Positions 56,122 through 64,000 of a DNA stretch of 64,000 nt are shown here, one piece after another. A model generated the notes under the pieces. The model saw only the letters and a list, made by a program, of their open reading frames with translations. It made no database searches and was not told the origin of the DNA. The stretch covers positions 34,136 through 98,135 of the forward strand of contig CAYSVH010000009.1 of NCBI GenBank assembly GCA_964434425.1. The letters run 5' to 3'. This DNA comes from CALMEC01 sp964434425 (GTDB lineage: Bacteria > Actinomycetota > Thermoleophilia > Miltoncostaeales > Miltoncostaeaceae). Position 1 is the stretch's first letter, and every line of letters starts with the position of its first letter. The translations under genes were made by a program, and so were the position numbers.

Positions 56122-57859
56122 GGTTCGATCGTGAACAGGAGCGTTCCGAACTCGACAGCCTCCGAGTTCTCGACGTCGATGGACCGGATCACACCGTCGG
56201 CCTCGGCCACGATCTCGTTGAAGATCTTCATGGCCTCGATGATGCAGAGGGTCTGCCCCGTGCTCACACGATCGCCGATGGTGACGAACGGCGGAGCCTC
56301 GGGCGACGGCGCCGCGTAGAAGGTGCCCACGATCGGGCTCTCGACGCGCACCCGGGAATCGTCCTCGACGGCGGCCGGTGCGGGCTCGCCCGTGGGCCGT
56401 GAGCCGACCGGGGCAGCTCCCACTCGCCGGACGGTGACGCGGGCACCGCCGACCTCGACGCTGACCTCGGCCTCGGCGGCGTTCTCGACGACGTCCACCA
56501 GGGCCTCGATGAGGGCACGGTCGACCGCCGGGCCGTCGGTGTCGCCCGCCGCATCGTCGACCAGCGAACGCCGCCGGTCGAACAACCGCCGCGACGTCTC
56601 GGGGAACATCGCCCAGAGCAGGCGGTCCTCCTGCGCGAGCCCCTCGGGGGCCTCGGCCGCGGCGTCCTCACCGGACGCCGCACCGGCGCCGGATCCGGCC
56701 TTCTCGGCCGCGGCGCGCGCCTCCTCGGCGATCGGGCCGCGAAGGGGGCCGAACGCGCCCGCGATGGCGTCGACCAGGACCGGCTCGATGTCCGTCCAGC
56801 GCTCGCCCTCGATGATGTGCTGCACCGACTGCGCCACAACGGCGGATCCGAGCGGGTAGGCGAGCGTCACGTTGCCGCATTCGGCGGCCACGCGCAGGAC
56901 CTCGTCCGAGGCGTCGAGAAGCCGTGAGTGGAGACCCAGCCGGGCCAGGCGCGAGTGGAGCCCCGCGGACAGGTCGAGCGGCAGTCCCAGAACCGGGCCG
57001 GCCGTGGCGACCTGCGTCTGACGCAGACGGTCCGGCGGGACCAGGGTCCAGATGGTGGAGCCGAGCTCCTGCACCACGGCGCGATCGCACGACAGCTCGT
57101 GATCCCCGCCGGCCAACGCGGCGCGCAGCGTCTCGACGGTGGGACGCGCCCCGCCCAGGGCGGCGGCGCCGACGGCGGCCTGCACGGCGGATGCACCGGC
57201 CTCGATGGCGGCCACGGCCGCGACGGGTGCGAGGGCGCCGGGTCCGACCACCGACACCTCGACCGGGAGTCCGGTGGCCTCGATGATCTGGGGTACGAGG
57301 GCGGCCAGCTCGGCGGGCCGGAGGTGGCCGGCACGGTCGACCAGGCAGATGGCGGACGCACCGGGCAGTGCGGCGATCGCCCGGGCCTCGTCCATCCAGC
57401 GCGGATCGGTGGCGACGGGCACCGGGCCGAGCATGAGTGTGGGTACCAGCTCGGCACCTCCCTCCACCGCGGCCTCGGCCAGCGGCTGGAGGGTGTCGAC
57501 GTGGTTCAGCGCATCGACGATGCGGACGCGGCGGGCGCCGCTCTCGCAGGCGCCGAGCACCAGGGCACGCGCGGTGCCGGCACCCTGGGGCCGCGACCCG
57601 AAGAGGGTGCGGGCCGACACGACGATGCCGACGGGCACGCCGCCGGCGACGCGGACGGTTGCCCGCAGCCGGTCCCAGGGGCTCTCCGCGCGCCCCTCGA
57701 GGGCGCCACGGGCGCTGAACGCGTCGAGGACCTCGATGACGGCCGCACCGGATCGCGCGAGGCCGGAGGTGAGCTCGACGATCTCCTCGGTGTCGACGGA
57801 CGCACCCCACGGATGTGCGGCGAGGTCGCGGAGGGTGGTGTCGATGTAGCGGACGGTGT

Positions 57860-57863
<4 letters not shown>
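56118..57863 (-). CDS. accB: fusion of an inactivated OadA/pyruvate-carboxylase-like domain with a biotin carboxyl carrier domain
   Basis: The 581-residue protein has three parts. Residues 1-~290 match the HMGL-type carboxyltransferase barrel (start RYIDTTLRDLAAHPWG). Residues ~295-435 match the PYC/OADA conserved domain (GLHSRLARLGLHSRLL, EDRLLWAMFPETSRRLFDRR). Residues ~447-581 are a full AccB carrier with biotin Lys546 in IIEAMKIFNEI and the AccB-type thumb SPIVGTFYAAPSPEAPPF. In active enzymes the barrel has RDAHQ, IKD and HTHD; here these read RDLAAH, LVD (174-176) and SVVGPG (204-209). The carbamylated Lys and both metal His are gone. It overlaps accC and efp. The dead domain may be a scaffold. 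Confidence 0.9.
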
Positions 57864-58414
<551 letters not shown>

Positions 58415-58442
58415 GTGCCCTCCAATGTGCCCGTTCGGTGGC

Positions 58443-59525
58443 TCAGCAATCTACCGTGAGCCGTTCCTTGGTGAAGCCGGTCAGCACCTCGAAGCCGTCG
58501 GATGTGACGACGCAGAGGTCCTCGATGCGGCAGCCGCCCACGCCGGGAAGGTAGATCCCGGGTTCGATGGTGATGGTGCTCCCCGGGTCGAGCACCTGCG
58601 TGCTCTCGGGGCGCGCCGTGGGCGCCTCGTGGATGTCGAGACCGACCCCGTGGCCGAGGCCGTGCCCGAAGTTCTCGCCGAAGCCGGCCGCGGTGATGTG
58701 GTCGCGGGCGATCCGGTCGAGGTCGCCGCCGCGCACGCCGGGGCCGACGGCCGCGAGCGCGAGCTCCTGAGCCTCAAGACAGACGTCGTAGGCCCGGATC
58801 AGCGCGTCCGGCGGCTCGCCGGTGGCGAAGGTGCGGGTGCAGTCCGACGCGTAGCCCTCGTAGAAGGCCCCGAGGTCGACGGTGACCAGCGTGTCGCCGG
58901 CGACGGCGGTGTCGGCGGGAACGGCGTGCGGCATGGCGCCCCGCTCGCCGGAGGCCACGATGATGTCGAAGCTGGCACCGGATGCCCCGGCCTCGCGCAT
59001 GATGCCCTCGAGCTCCCAGGCCACCTGTCGTTCGGTACGTCCGCGGAAGACGCCGTCGGCGCACGCCTGGAAGGCGTTGTCGGCGATCCGCGCCGCCGTC
59101 CGCATGCAGTCGATCTCGTCGGCGTCCTTGATGAGCCGCGCCCTCTCGACGATGCCCGTCGTCGGTACCAGCGTCGCGTCGCCCATCGCCGCGGCCAGGG
59201 CGTCGTGGCGCGCGACGGTGACGTCGGAGGCCTCGAAGCCCGCGCGCCCGCCGGGCGCGATCTCGGCGACCACGTCGGCCACCGACCGGTTGAGCTCGCG
59301 CCCCGCCGTGACCACCTCGACGCCACGCGTCTGGGCCGTCGCCATCGTCACGTAGCGGAAGTCGGTCAGGAGCACCGCACGGGACGGCCCGATCACGACC
59401 ACGCCGTTCGAACCGACGAACCCGCACAGATAGCGGATGTTCACGAGGTTCGTGACGATGAGGACGTCGATCTCGTTCTCGGCGAGCCCCTGGGCGATGG
59501 ACCGCTGGCGCGTCTCGTGGTCCAT
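58443..59525 (-). CDS. pepQ: Xaa-Pro aminopeptidase/dipeptidase
   Basis: This is a 360-residue M24 metallopeptidase that removes residues next to proline. The metal ligands are in LVTVDLGAFYEGYASDCTRT (Asp, Asp), GHGLGHGVGLDIHEAPTAR (His), ITIEPGIYLPGVGG (Glu) and GCRIEDLCVVTSDG (Glu), all intact. The N-terminal creatinase domain is present. Placement between aroQ and efp is common in Gram-positive bacteria. It shares one base with the aroQ stop. Confidence 0.93.
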   Translation of the reverse strand: MDHETRQRSIAQGLAENEIDVLIVTNLVNIRYLCGFVGSNGVVVIGPSRAVLLTDFRYVTMATAQTRGVEVVTAGRELNRSVADVVAEIAPGGRAGFEASDVTVARHDALAAAMGDATLVPTTGIVERARLIKDADEIDCMRTAARIADNAFQACADGVFRGRTERQVAWELEGIMREAGASGASFDIIVASGERGAMPHAVPADTAVAGDTLVTVDLGAFYEGYASDCTRTFATGEPPDALIRAYDVCLEAQELALAAVGPGVRGGDLDRIARDHITAAGFGENFGHGLGHGVGLDIHEAPTARPESTQVLDPGSTITIEPGIYLPGVGGCRIEDLCVVTSDGFEVLTGFTKERLTVDC

Positions 59526-59971
59526 CAGATGGCTGGGTCCACCTGTGACGCCAGGAACTCAAGGGCGTCGCGATAGCCGTCGGGTCCCTTGCCCCACACG
59601 GCGAAGGCGGCGATGTCGCGGATGACCGAGATGCGCCGGTGCGGCTCGCGCTCCTCGACGTTCGACAGGTGCACCTCGCAGATGGGCACGTCCAGGAGCT
59701 CGAGCGCGTCGCGGATCGACCACTGGTAGTGCGTCCACGCCCCGGGATTGGTGATGACCCCGTCGACCGCGCCGATGAGCCCGTGGACGTGCTCGAGGAA
59801 CGCCCCCTCGTGGTTCGTCTGGAACGGGATCACGGTGAGGTCCAGCTGGGCACCCCAGTCGCGGACGGTGCGCTCGAGCTCGGGCAGCGTGAGCGTTCCG
59901 TAGTGGACGGCGGCCCGGCGACCGAGCATGTTCAGGTTCGGTCCGTGGAGGAGGGCGATGCGGCGGCTCAC
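59525..59971 (-). CDS. aroQ: 3-dehydroquinate dehydratase, type II
   Basis: This enzyme dehydrates 3-dehydroquinate to 3-dehydroshikimate. The 148-residue dodecameric type has the start RRIALLHGPNLNMLGRRAAV, the catalytic Tyr in HYGTLTLPELER, and NHEGAFLEHVHG. GVITNPGAWTHYQWSIRDAL and the His in PICEVHLSNVEERE follow. The more common RREPEIYG loop is altered (RRAAVHYG), but the Tyr remains. It overlaps aroB by ATGA. Confidence 0.95.
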   Translation of the reverse strand: MSRRIALLHGPNLNMLGRRAAVHYGTLTLPELERTVRDWGAQLDLTVIPFQTNHEGAFLEHVHGLIGAVDGVITNPGAWTHYQWSIRDALELLDVPICEVHLSNVEEREPHRRISVIRDIAAFAVWGKGPDGYRDALEFLASQVDPAI

Positions 59972-61044
59972 GGGTACAGCTCCTCGATGGCCGCCCGCAC
60001 ATCGTCCGAAGCGGGGTTCTGCCGCAGGCGGACGTCGCCGGGAGCCCCGATCAGGACCATGTTGAGGGCCGTGGCGTCGGCCTTCTTGTCGCGTCCCATC
60101 GCGGTCAGGATGTCAGACACCGCGAGCGAGGGATCGAGAACGGTGGGAAGGCCGTGCCGCGCGAAGAGCGCGACGGCGCGCTCGCGCTCGGCCGGATCGA
60201 GCCCGAGCAGGGTCTCCGACAGGCGGAGCGCCGCCAGCATCCCGAGCGAGATGGCCTCGCCGTGCAGATAACGGGAGTACCGGCCGGCGGCCTCGATCCC
60301 GTGCCCCACGGTGTGGCCGAAGTTGAGCGACGCGCGGATGCCCAGGTCCTGTTCGTCCTGTGCGACCACCCGGAGCTTGTGCGCGACGCAGTCGACGATG
60401 AGGGCGGCCAGAGCGTCGGGATCACCCGGCAGGACGGGCCATGCGGCGACGCGGCCGGCCAGCTCTCCCCCCTCCAGGAAGCCGTACTTGATGACCTCGG
60501 CGAACCCGGCCGCGAGCTCGCGCGGCGGCAGCGTTGAGAGGAAGCCGGTGTCCATGACGACGAGCGCCGGCTGCCAGATGGCGCCGACGTAGTTCTTGCC
60601 CTCGGGCAGGTTGATGCCCGTCTTGCCCCCGATCGCCGAGTCGACCATGGAGAGAAGCGTCGTTGGGACATGAACCAGCCGCACGCCGCGCTGGTACGAG
60701 GCCGCGACGAACCCGGCGAGGTCGCCGACGACGCCGCCGCCGATCGCCACGACCGTATCCGACCGGCGGATACCCGAGTCGGCGGCCAGGCGCGCGAGTC
60801 GCTCGAACTCGGTGAAGCTCTTGGAGGGCTCACCCGATGCCACGACGGCCTCGGCCACGCGCAGACCGCGCCCGGCGATGGCCTCGATGACGGGTGCCGC
60901 GTGCTCACGGACGCCCGAGTCGACGACGACGAACGCCGTGCCCGTGGCGTCGTCGGGCCACCACTCCCCGATCGCGGCGCCAGCCCCGGACCCCACCGTC
61001 ACCGCGAATCGGCGATCGCCGATCTGCGCGTCGATGGTCCTCAT
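59968..61044 (-). CDS. aroB: 3-dehydroquinate synthase
   Basis: This NAD- and zinc-dependent enzyme cyclises DAHP to 3-dehydroquinate. The 358-residue protein has VVAIGGGVVGDLAGFVAASY (NAD), VPTTLLSMVDSAIGGKTGIN, and the metal Glu/His set in GFAEVIKYGFL, LNFGHTVGHGIEA and YLHGEAISLGML. It shares one base with aroK and overlaps aroQ. Confidence 0.96.
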   Translation of the reverse strand: MRTIDAQIGDRRFAVTVGSGAGAAIGEWWPDDATGTAFVVVDSGVREHAAPVIEAIAGRGLRVAEAVVASGEPSKSFTEFERLARLAADSGIRRSDTVVAIGGGVVGDLAGFVAASYQRGVRLVHVPTTLLSMVDSAIGGKTGINLPEGKNYVGAIWQPALVVMDTGFLSTLPPRELAAGFAEVIKYGFLEGGELAGRVAAWPVLPGDPDALAALIVDCVAHKLRVVAQDEQDLGIRASLNFGHTVGHGIEAAGRYSRYLHGEAISLGMLAALRLSETLLGLDPAERERAVALFARHGLPTVLDPSLAVSDILTAMGRDKKADATALNMVLIGAPGDVRLRQNPASDDVRAAIEELYP

Positions 61045-61559
61045 CAGCCGGCCTCGGTCGCCATCATCCCCTGCGCCCAGGCCGCGATGCGTCCCGCGAC
61101 CTCGTCCGGGGGATCGTCGCCCGCGACCTCGAGGTCGGCGGTGTCGCGATAGATCGGCTCGCGCTGCTCGGCGCGGGCGATGAAGCGATCACGGTCGACC
61201 GCCAGCGGGCGGTCGGATCCCTCGACCCGCGACCACGCGACCTCCGGGCTGACCCGCAGCCAGACGAGCAGGGCACGACGGCCGAGCAGACTCTGTGTCC
61301 TGGACGAGAGCAGCGCGCCTCCGCCCAGGGCGATGACACCACCGTCCTCACCCTGGAGGATCTCGCGGATCACGTCCTCCTCGGTCCGCCGGAACCACAC
61401 CTCGCCGCGCCTGTCGAAGATCTCGGGGATCGCGCTGCCGGCGTGCTCTTCGATCGCGCGGTCAGCGTCGACGAACGGCAGGCCCAGACGTGACGCGACA
61501 CGACGACCCACCACGGACTTTCCGGCACCCATGTAGCCGGAGAGCGCCAGCCACCTCAC
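61044..61559 (-). CDS. aroK: shikimate kinase
   Basis: This enzyme phosphorylates shikimate at the 3-OH. The 171-residue protein has Walker A in ALSGYMGAGKSVVGRRVASR, the shikimate-binding Asp in GLPFVDADRAIEEHAGSAIP, IFDRRGEVWFRRTEE, and ALGGGALLSSRTQS. It overlaps aroC upstream by ATGA. Confidence 0.95.
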   Translation of the reverse strand: MRWLALSGYMGAGKSVVGRRVASRLGLPFVDADRAIEEHAGSAIPEIFDRRGEVWFRRTEEDVIREILQGEDGGVIALGGGALLSSRTQSLLGRRALLVWLRVSPEVAWSRVEGSDRPLAVDRDRFIARAEQREPIYRDTADLEVAGDDPPDEVAGRIAAWAQGMMATEAG

Positions 61560-62716
61560 GCGCCGATGTCCGCCAGGTAGCGATCGACCGCCGCCGTCAC
61601 CTGGTCGATGGTGTCACCGCCGAACTTCGCGAGGAGCGCCTCGGCCAGCACGAATGCGACGGCGGCCTCACCGACGACGCCGGCGGCGGCGACCGCGGCG
61701 ATGTCGGAGCGCTCCTTGAACGCGGCGCGGGCCTCGTGCGTGGCGATGTCGACCGACGCGAGCGGCCGCGACAGCGTCGAGATGGGCTTCATGACCGCGC
61801 GCACCACCAGGGGCTCACCGTGCGTCATGCCGCCCTCGAGGCCACCGGAACGGTTGGTCTCGCGGTAGTAGCCGCGCTCCTCGTTCCAGAAGATCTCGTC
61901 GTGCGCCTTGCTGCCGGGGAGCCGTCCCAGCTCGAAGCCGGCGCCGATCTCGACGCCCTTGATGGCCTGGATCGACATGACGGCCTGGGCCAGGCGCCCG
62001 TCCAGGCGGGTGTCGCCGCTCACGTGCGAACCGAGGCCCGGCATGAGGCCGAACGCCCACACCTCGAAGACGCCGCCCAGCGTGTCGTGACTCTGCCCCG
62101 CCCTCTTGATGGCCTCACGCATCTCGGCGGACGCCGCGGGGTCGATGCAGCGGACCGGGCTCTCGTCGACACCCTCGAAGTCGGCGAGCGTGAGGTCGTC
62201 ACGGCCGGGGACGGCGACGTCGCCCGTCCGGATGACATGGCTGCGGATCTCGATGCCGTACAGGCGGAGCAGGGTCTTGGCCACGGCTCCGGCCGCCACG
62301 CGCGCCGCCGTCTCGCGGGCACTGGCGCGCTCGAGGATGTTGCGCAGGTCGTCCGTGCCGTACTTCTGCATGCCGGCCAGGTCGGCGTGGCCGGGCCGCG
62401 GCAGCGTGATGGGCGCCACCTCCTCGGCCGGCTCCCAGATGGCCATGCGGTCCGCTTCCCAGTTGGCGAAGTCGCGGTTGACGATCTCGAGCGCGACGGG
62501 GCTGCCGAGCGTGCGACCGTGCCGGATGCCCGACTTGACCTGTACGCGGTCCGTCTCGATCTTCATGCGCCCGCCGCGGCCGTAGCCCAGTTGGCGGCGC
62601 GCGAGATCGCCGTCGATGTCGTCGGGAGTCAATCTGAGTCCGGCGGGCAGCCCTTCGATGAGGGCGATCAACGCCGGTCCGTGTGACTCCCCTGCCGTGC
62701 GGTAGGTCAGGGACAC
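61556..62716 (-). CDS. aroC: chorismate synthase
   Basis: This FMN-dependent enzyme makes chorismate from EPSP. The 386-residue protein starts SLTYRTAGESHGPALIALIE and has RQLGYGRGGRMKIETDRVQV. RPGHADLAGMQKYGTDDLRN and RASARETAARVAAGAVAKTL follow, all family signatures with the catalytic His. GTG 62716 sits 6 bp after TAAGCT without a ribosome site, so the long aroC-to-recN series probably starts here with a leaderless transcript. EPSP synthase (aroA) and aroE are not in the window. Confidence 0.96.
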   Translation of the reverse strand: MSLTYRTAGESHGPALIALIEGLPAGLRLTPDDIDGDLARRQLGYGRGGRMKIETDRVQVKSGIRHGRTLGSPVALEIVNRDFANWEADRMAIWEPAEEVAPITLPRPGHADLAGMQKYGTDDLRNILERASARETAARVAAGAVAKTLLRLYGIEIRSHVIRTGDVAVPGRDDLTLADFEGVDESPVRCIDPAASAEMREAIKRAGQSHDTLGGVFEVWAFGLMPGLGSHVSGDTRLDGRLAQAVMSIQAIKGVEIGAGFELGRLPGSKAHDEIFWNEERGYYRETNRSGGLEGGMTHGEPLVVRAVMKPISTLSRPLASVDIATHEARAAFKERSDIAAVAAAGVVGEAAVAFVLAEALLAKFGGDTIDQVTAAVDRYLADIGA

Positions 62717-62722
62717 CCCGGC

Positions 62723-62728
62723 AGCTTA
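62723..62728 (-). promoter_or_regulatory. probable leaderless -10 element of aroC
   Basis: TAAGCT on the minus strand, 6 nt (GCCGGG), then GTG 62716. It likely drives the whole aroC-to-recN run. Confidence 0.5.
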
Positions 62729-63000
62729 CAGCCCCGACCCCGACGGACGCCTGCCACGGCACGGCGTCGGAGGTGCCCCGCTGAGGAGAAGGGCGACCGC
62801 ACTTCGACTGCATCGACGCCCTGCGACGGACGAGTCACCTTCGGTCGTCTGACGAGCGAAAAGCCGCCTGGACAAGGAAGAGGAGATGCCCGTATCGGGA
62901 GTATGGGCACCGACGATGACGCAGCCTCGACCGGCATCCGTCCCGGACCGCGTGGACTGATCCAGGCGGGCTTTGCAGCCGCCAGACGATCGAAGTGACG

Positions 63001-63032
63001 GAGGGGGCGCCCCAAGAACGAGGCGCCCCCTC
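63001..63032 (-). terminator. hairpin terminator after the lipoprotein gene
   Basis: GAGGGGGCGCC and GGCGCCCCCTC form an 11-bp perfect stem with a 10-nt loop, 31 bp after the lipoprotein stop. It separates the pil-side genes from the aro series. There is no U-run. Confidence 0.65.
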
Positions 63033-63063
63033 CTGGCCTCCCAGCCATCTCCGTCGGCCGTGA

Positions 63064-63789
63064 CTACTTCGTCGTGGCCGCCTTCGCGATGTCGACCACG
63101 CGGATGACGACGGTGGCTCCCGACGCCGGGTTCGACAGGGTCACCGAGGCGCCCTTGGCGATGGTGATCGTGTCGCCGTCGGCGAACGACCCGCTGTTCA
63201 GCTTGAGGACCGTCTTGTCGGCGGTCACCGACTCGACCGTGAAGAGCGGGTTGTCGGCGGGGATCTGGGTCCCGGCCGTCGCGATGACGGGTGATCCGTC
63301 CACGTCGAGCTTGGCCGTGTACTCCTTGGCCGCCTTCGTGTCGCCGGACTCCTTGGACGGGGTGTCCTTCTCGGGCTCGGCCACGGTCGACTCCGGCTGC
63401 GGATCGTTCGAGGCCGGTGCGGTCGGCTGAGGAGCAGCCGCGTCCGTTCCGGTCGGCGCAGGTGCCGGCGCCGGCTCGTCCGGCTGCCGGGCCGCCGCCA
63501 CGCTCGCGGGCGGCTGGAAGATCTGGCCGGCACGGGACTTGTCGAACTGCGTGAACTGCCGGAAGCTCGGTGACCGCTCGTTGGCGGGCGGGAAGGCCCC
63601 GAGTGCCTGCGAGCGCGCCTCGTCTCCTGGGTTCGTGGGCTGGGCAGGGGTGGCGCCGTCCGCGGGCGCCGACTCGGCCGGGGGCTCCTGGGCGGCCATG
63701 TGGCCACCCGAGTTACCTCCGCCGCATCCCGCGGCAAGGCTTGCCGCCGCGAGGATGGCCACGGCACCGATCATCCGTGAGCGGTTCAA
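63064..63789 (-). CDS. lipoprotein of unknown function, next to PilO-like gene
   Basis: This 241-residue protein has a lipoprotein signal with Cys in AILAAASLAAGCGGGNSGG. A long Pro/Ala/Glu-rich linker follows (residues ~30-150), then a compact beta domain of ~85 residues (LDVDGSPVIATAGTQIPADN; TVLKLNSGSFADGDTITIAK). The start is TTG 63789, which overlaps the stop of the upstream PilO-like gene (TTGA) and follows GGAGG. Coupling to that gene suggests an accessory role in type IV pilus assembly, perhaps in the place of PilP, but no PilP motif is visible. Confidence 0.75.
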   Translation of the reverse strand: MNRSRMIGAVAILAAASLAAGCGGGNSGGHMAAQEPPAESAPADGATPAQPTNPGDEARSQALGAFPPANERSPSFRQFTQFDKSRAGQIFQPPASVAAARQPDEPAPAPAPTGTDAAAPQPTAPASNDPQPESTVAEPEKDTPSKESGDTKAAKEYTAKLDVDGSPVIATAGTQIPADNPLFTVESVTADKTVLKLNSGSFADGDTITIAKGASVTLSNPASGATVVIRVVDIAKAATTK

Positions 63790-64000
63790 CTGGGGCCTCC
63801 GGTGTTGGTCGTGTTCGAAACGTCGGTGGTGGCGGGGTCGGCCGCGGCCGCGGGGGCCTGGGCGCCCTTCGAGAACACCACCACGGTGAGGTCGGCCTTG
63901 ACCTTGGTCGACGAGGAGGTGGTGGAGCCCTCGCCGTCCTCCGGGCTGAGGTTGGCCGCGGTGATCGCGAAGAGGCGTCCCTTGACCTTCAGCTTGCCGA
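63786..64000 (-). CDS. PilO-like type IV pilus protein, 3' end only
   Basis: The last 71 codons run from the window edge to the TGA at 63786-63788. They encode GKLKVKGRLFAITAANLSPE, a polar loop, then ADLTVVVFSKGAQ and a Pro/Ala/Thr-rich end. The beta-strand, loop, beta-strand layout fits the C-terminal ferredoxin-like domain of PilO/GspM. The order PilO then aroC-aroK-aroB is common. With only the tail present the call rests on pattern and context. Confidence 0.45.
   Translation of the reverse strand, partial: GKLKVKGRLFAITAANLSPEDGEGSTTSSSTKVKADLTVVVFSKGAQAPAAAADPATTDVSNTTNTGGPS

Larger units (their letters stand above)
62717..63063. other. 347-bp gap between the lipoprotein gene and aroC
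   Basis: No credible gene is present. It holds the aroC promoter (62723-62728) and a terminator hairpin for the lipoprotein gene (63001-63032). The middle has small stems (TGCCC/GGGCA near 62893-62915) and a GCAAAGCC segment on the minus strand that I could not fit to a known riboswitch. Confidence 0.5.

Noticed and set aside
62717..63000. A c-di-GMP-type riboswitch upstream of aroC, suggested by GCAAAGCC on the minus strand
   Set aside because: The other conserved blocks of that riboswitch are missing, and the promoter at 62723-62728 would start transcription downstream of it.

Overview
This is a very GC-rich, gene-dense bacterial chromosome segment with many 1-4 bp gene overlaps (ATGA, GTGA, TGATG). 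I infer a deep-branching actinomycete, possibly of the class Thermoleophilia. The reasons are an actinobacterial LexA box (CGAACATATGTTCG), a PyrR leader of the mycobacterial translational type, TlyA, a PAC2-family protein, an Rv2578c-type radical SAM protein, the order aroC-aroK-aroB-aroQ-pepQ-efp-acc-nusB next to a PilO-like gene, and many probably leaderless genes (TANNNT or CACACT, 6-7 bp, start codon). No phage, plasmid, transposase gene or CRISPR array is present. It reads as core chromosome with small dispersed repeats in the gaps.

Layout. 1-1555 (-): pyrB and pyrR behind a PyrR-binding leader. 1724-2098 (+): acyl-CoA thioesterase. 2278-6055 (+): heme genes hemN-hemH-hemY. 12766-6663 (-): scpA-scpB-rluB-aroH-hisC-aroF-tyrA, joining chromosome segregation to Phe/Tyr synthesis. 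12947-15412: trpB2 (+) and trpS (-), convergent. 15673-19205: CPBP protease, a MarR remnant, thiolase and acyl-CoA dehydrogenase. 19312-22482: VWA/DUF11 surface protein and a 5'-3' exonuclease. 22548-22620: tRNA-Ala(TGC). 22720-30768: radical SAM repair protein under a LexA box, glycan genes, a C26 hydrolase, a PAC2 protein, a beta-helix protein and a CDF transporter with three C-terminal modules. 35646-30711 (-): recO, HerA-like ATPase, unknown gene, dGTPase, methyltransferase. 36200-43606: VOC protein, glutaredoxin, deoA-mutM-P1 peptidase-substrate-binding lipoprotein, PDZ/TPR protein. 46166-50439 (+): pyrG, M20 peptidase, LMW-PTP and fructosamine-kinase-like gene. 62716-50661 (-): the long series aroC-aroK-aroB-aroQ-pepQ-efp-acc-accC-nusB-xseB-tlyA-nadK-recN. 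64000-63064 (-): PilO-like 3' end and a lipoprotein.

Three items stand out. First, the BCCP gene beside accC (56118-57863) is a fusion: an OadA/pyruvate-carboxylase-like carboxyltransferase domain that has lost its metal and lysine ligands precedes a normal AccB domain. Second, two 162-165 bp elements with 15-bp terminal inverted repeats (15426-15587 and 47789-47953) lie directly 5' of trpS and the M20 peptidase gene, and terminal-repeat-only remnants occur at other sites. Third, two pairs of near-perfect palindromes (35794-35931 and 50467-50614) have an identical 101-bp centre-to-centre spacing, one arm pair with a compensated base change, and a shared block in the spacer.

The genes are mostly housekeeping: pyrimidine synthesis (pyrB, pyrR, pyrG), aromatic amino acids in two clusters, heme, fatty-acid carboxylation and beta-oxidation, DNA repair (recO, recN, mutM, exonuclease, radical SAM), chromosome condensation and pilus assembly.
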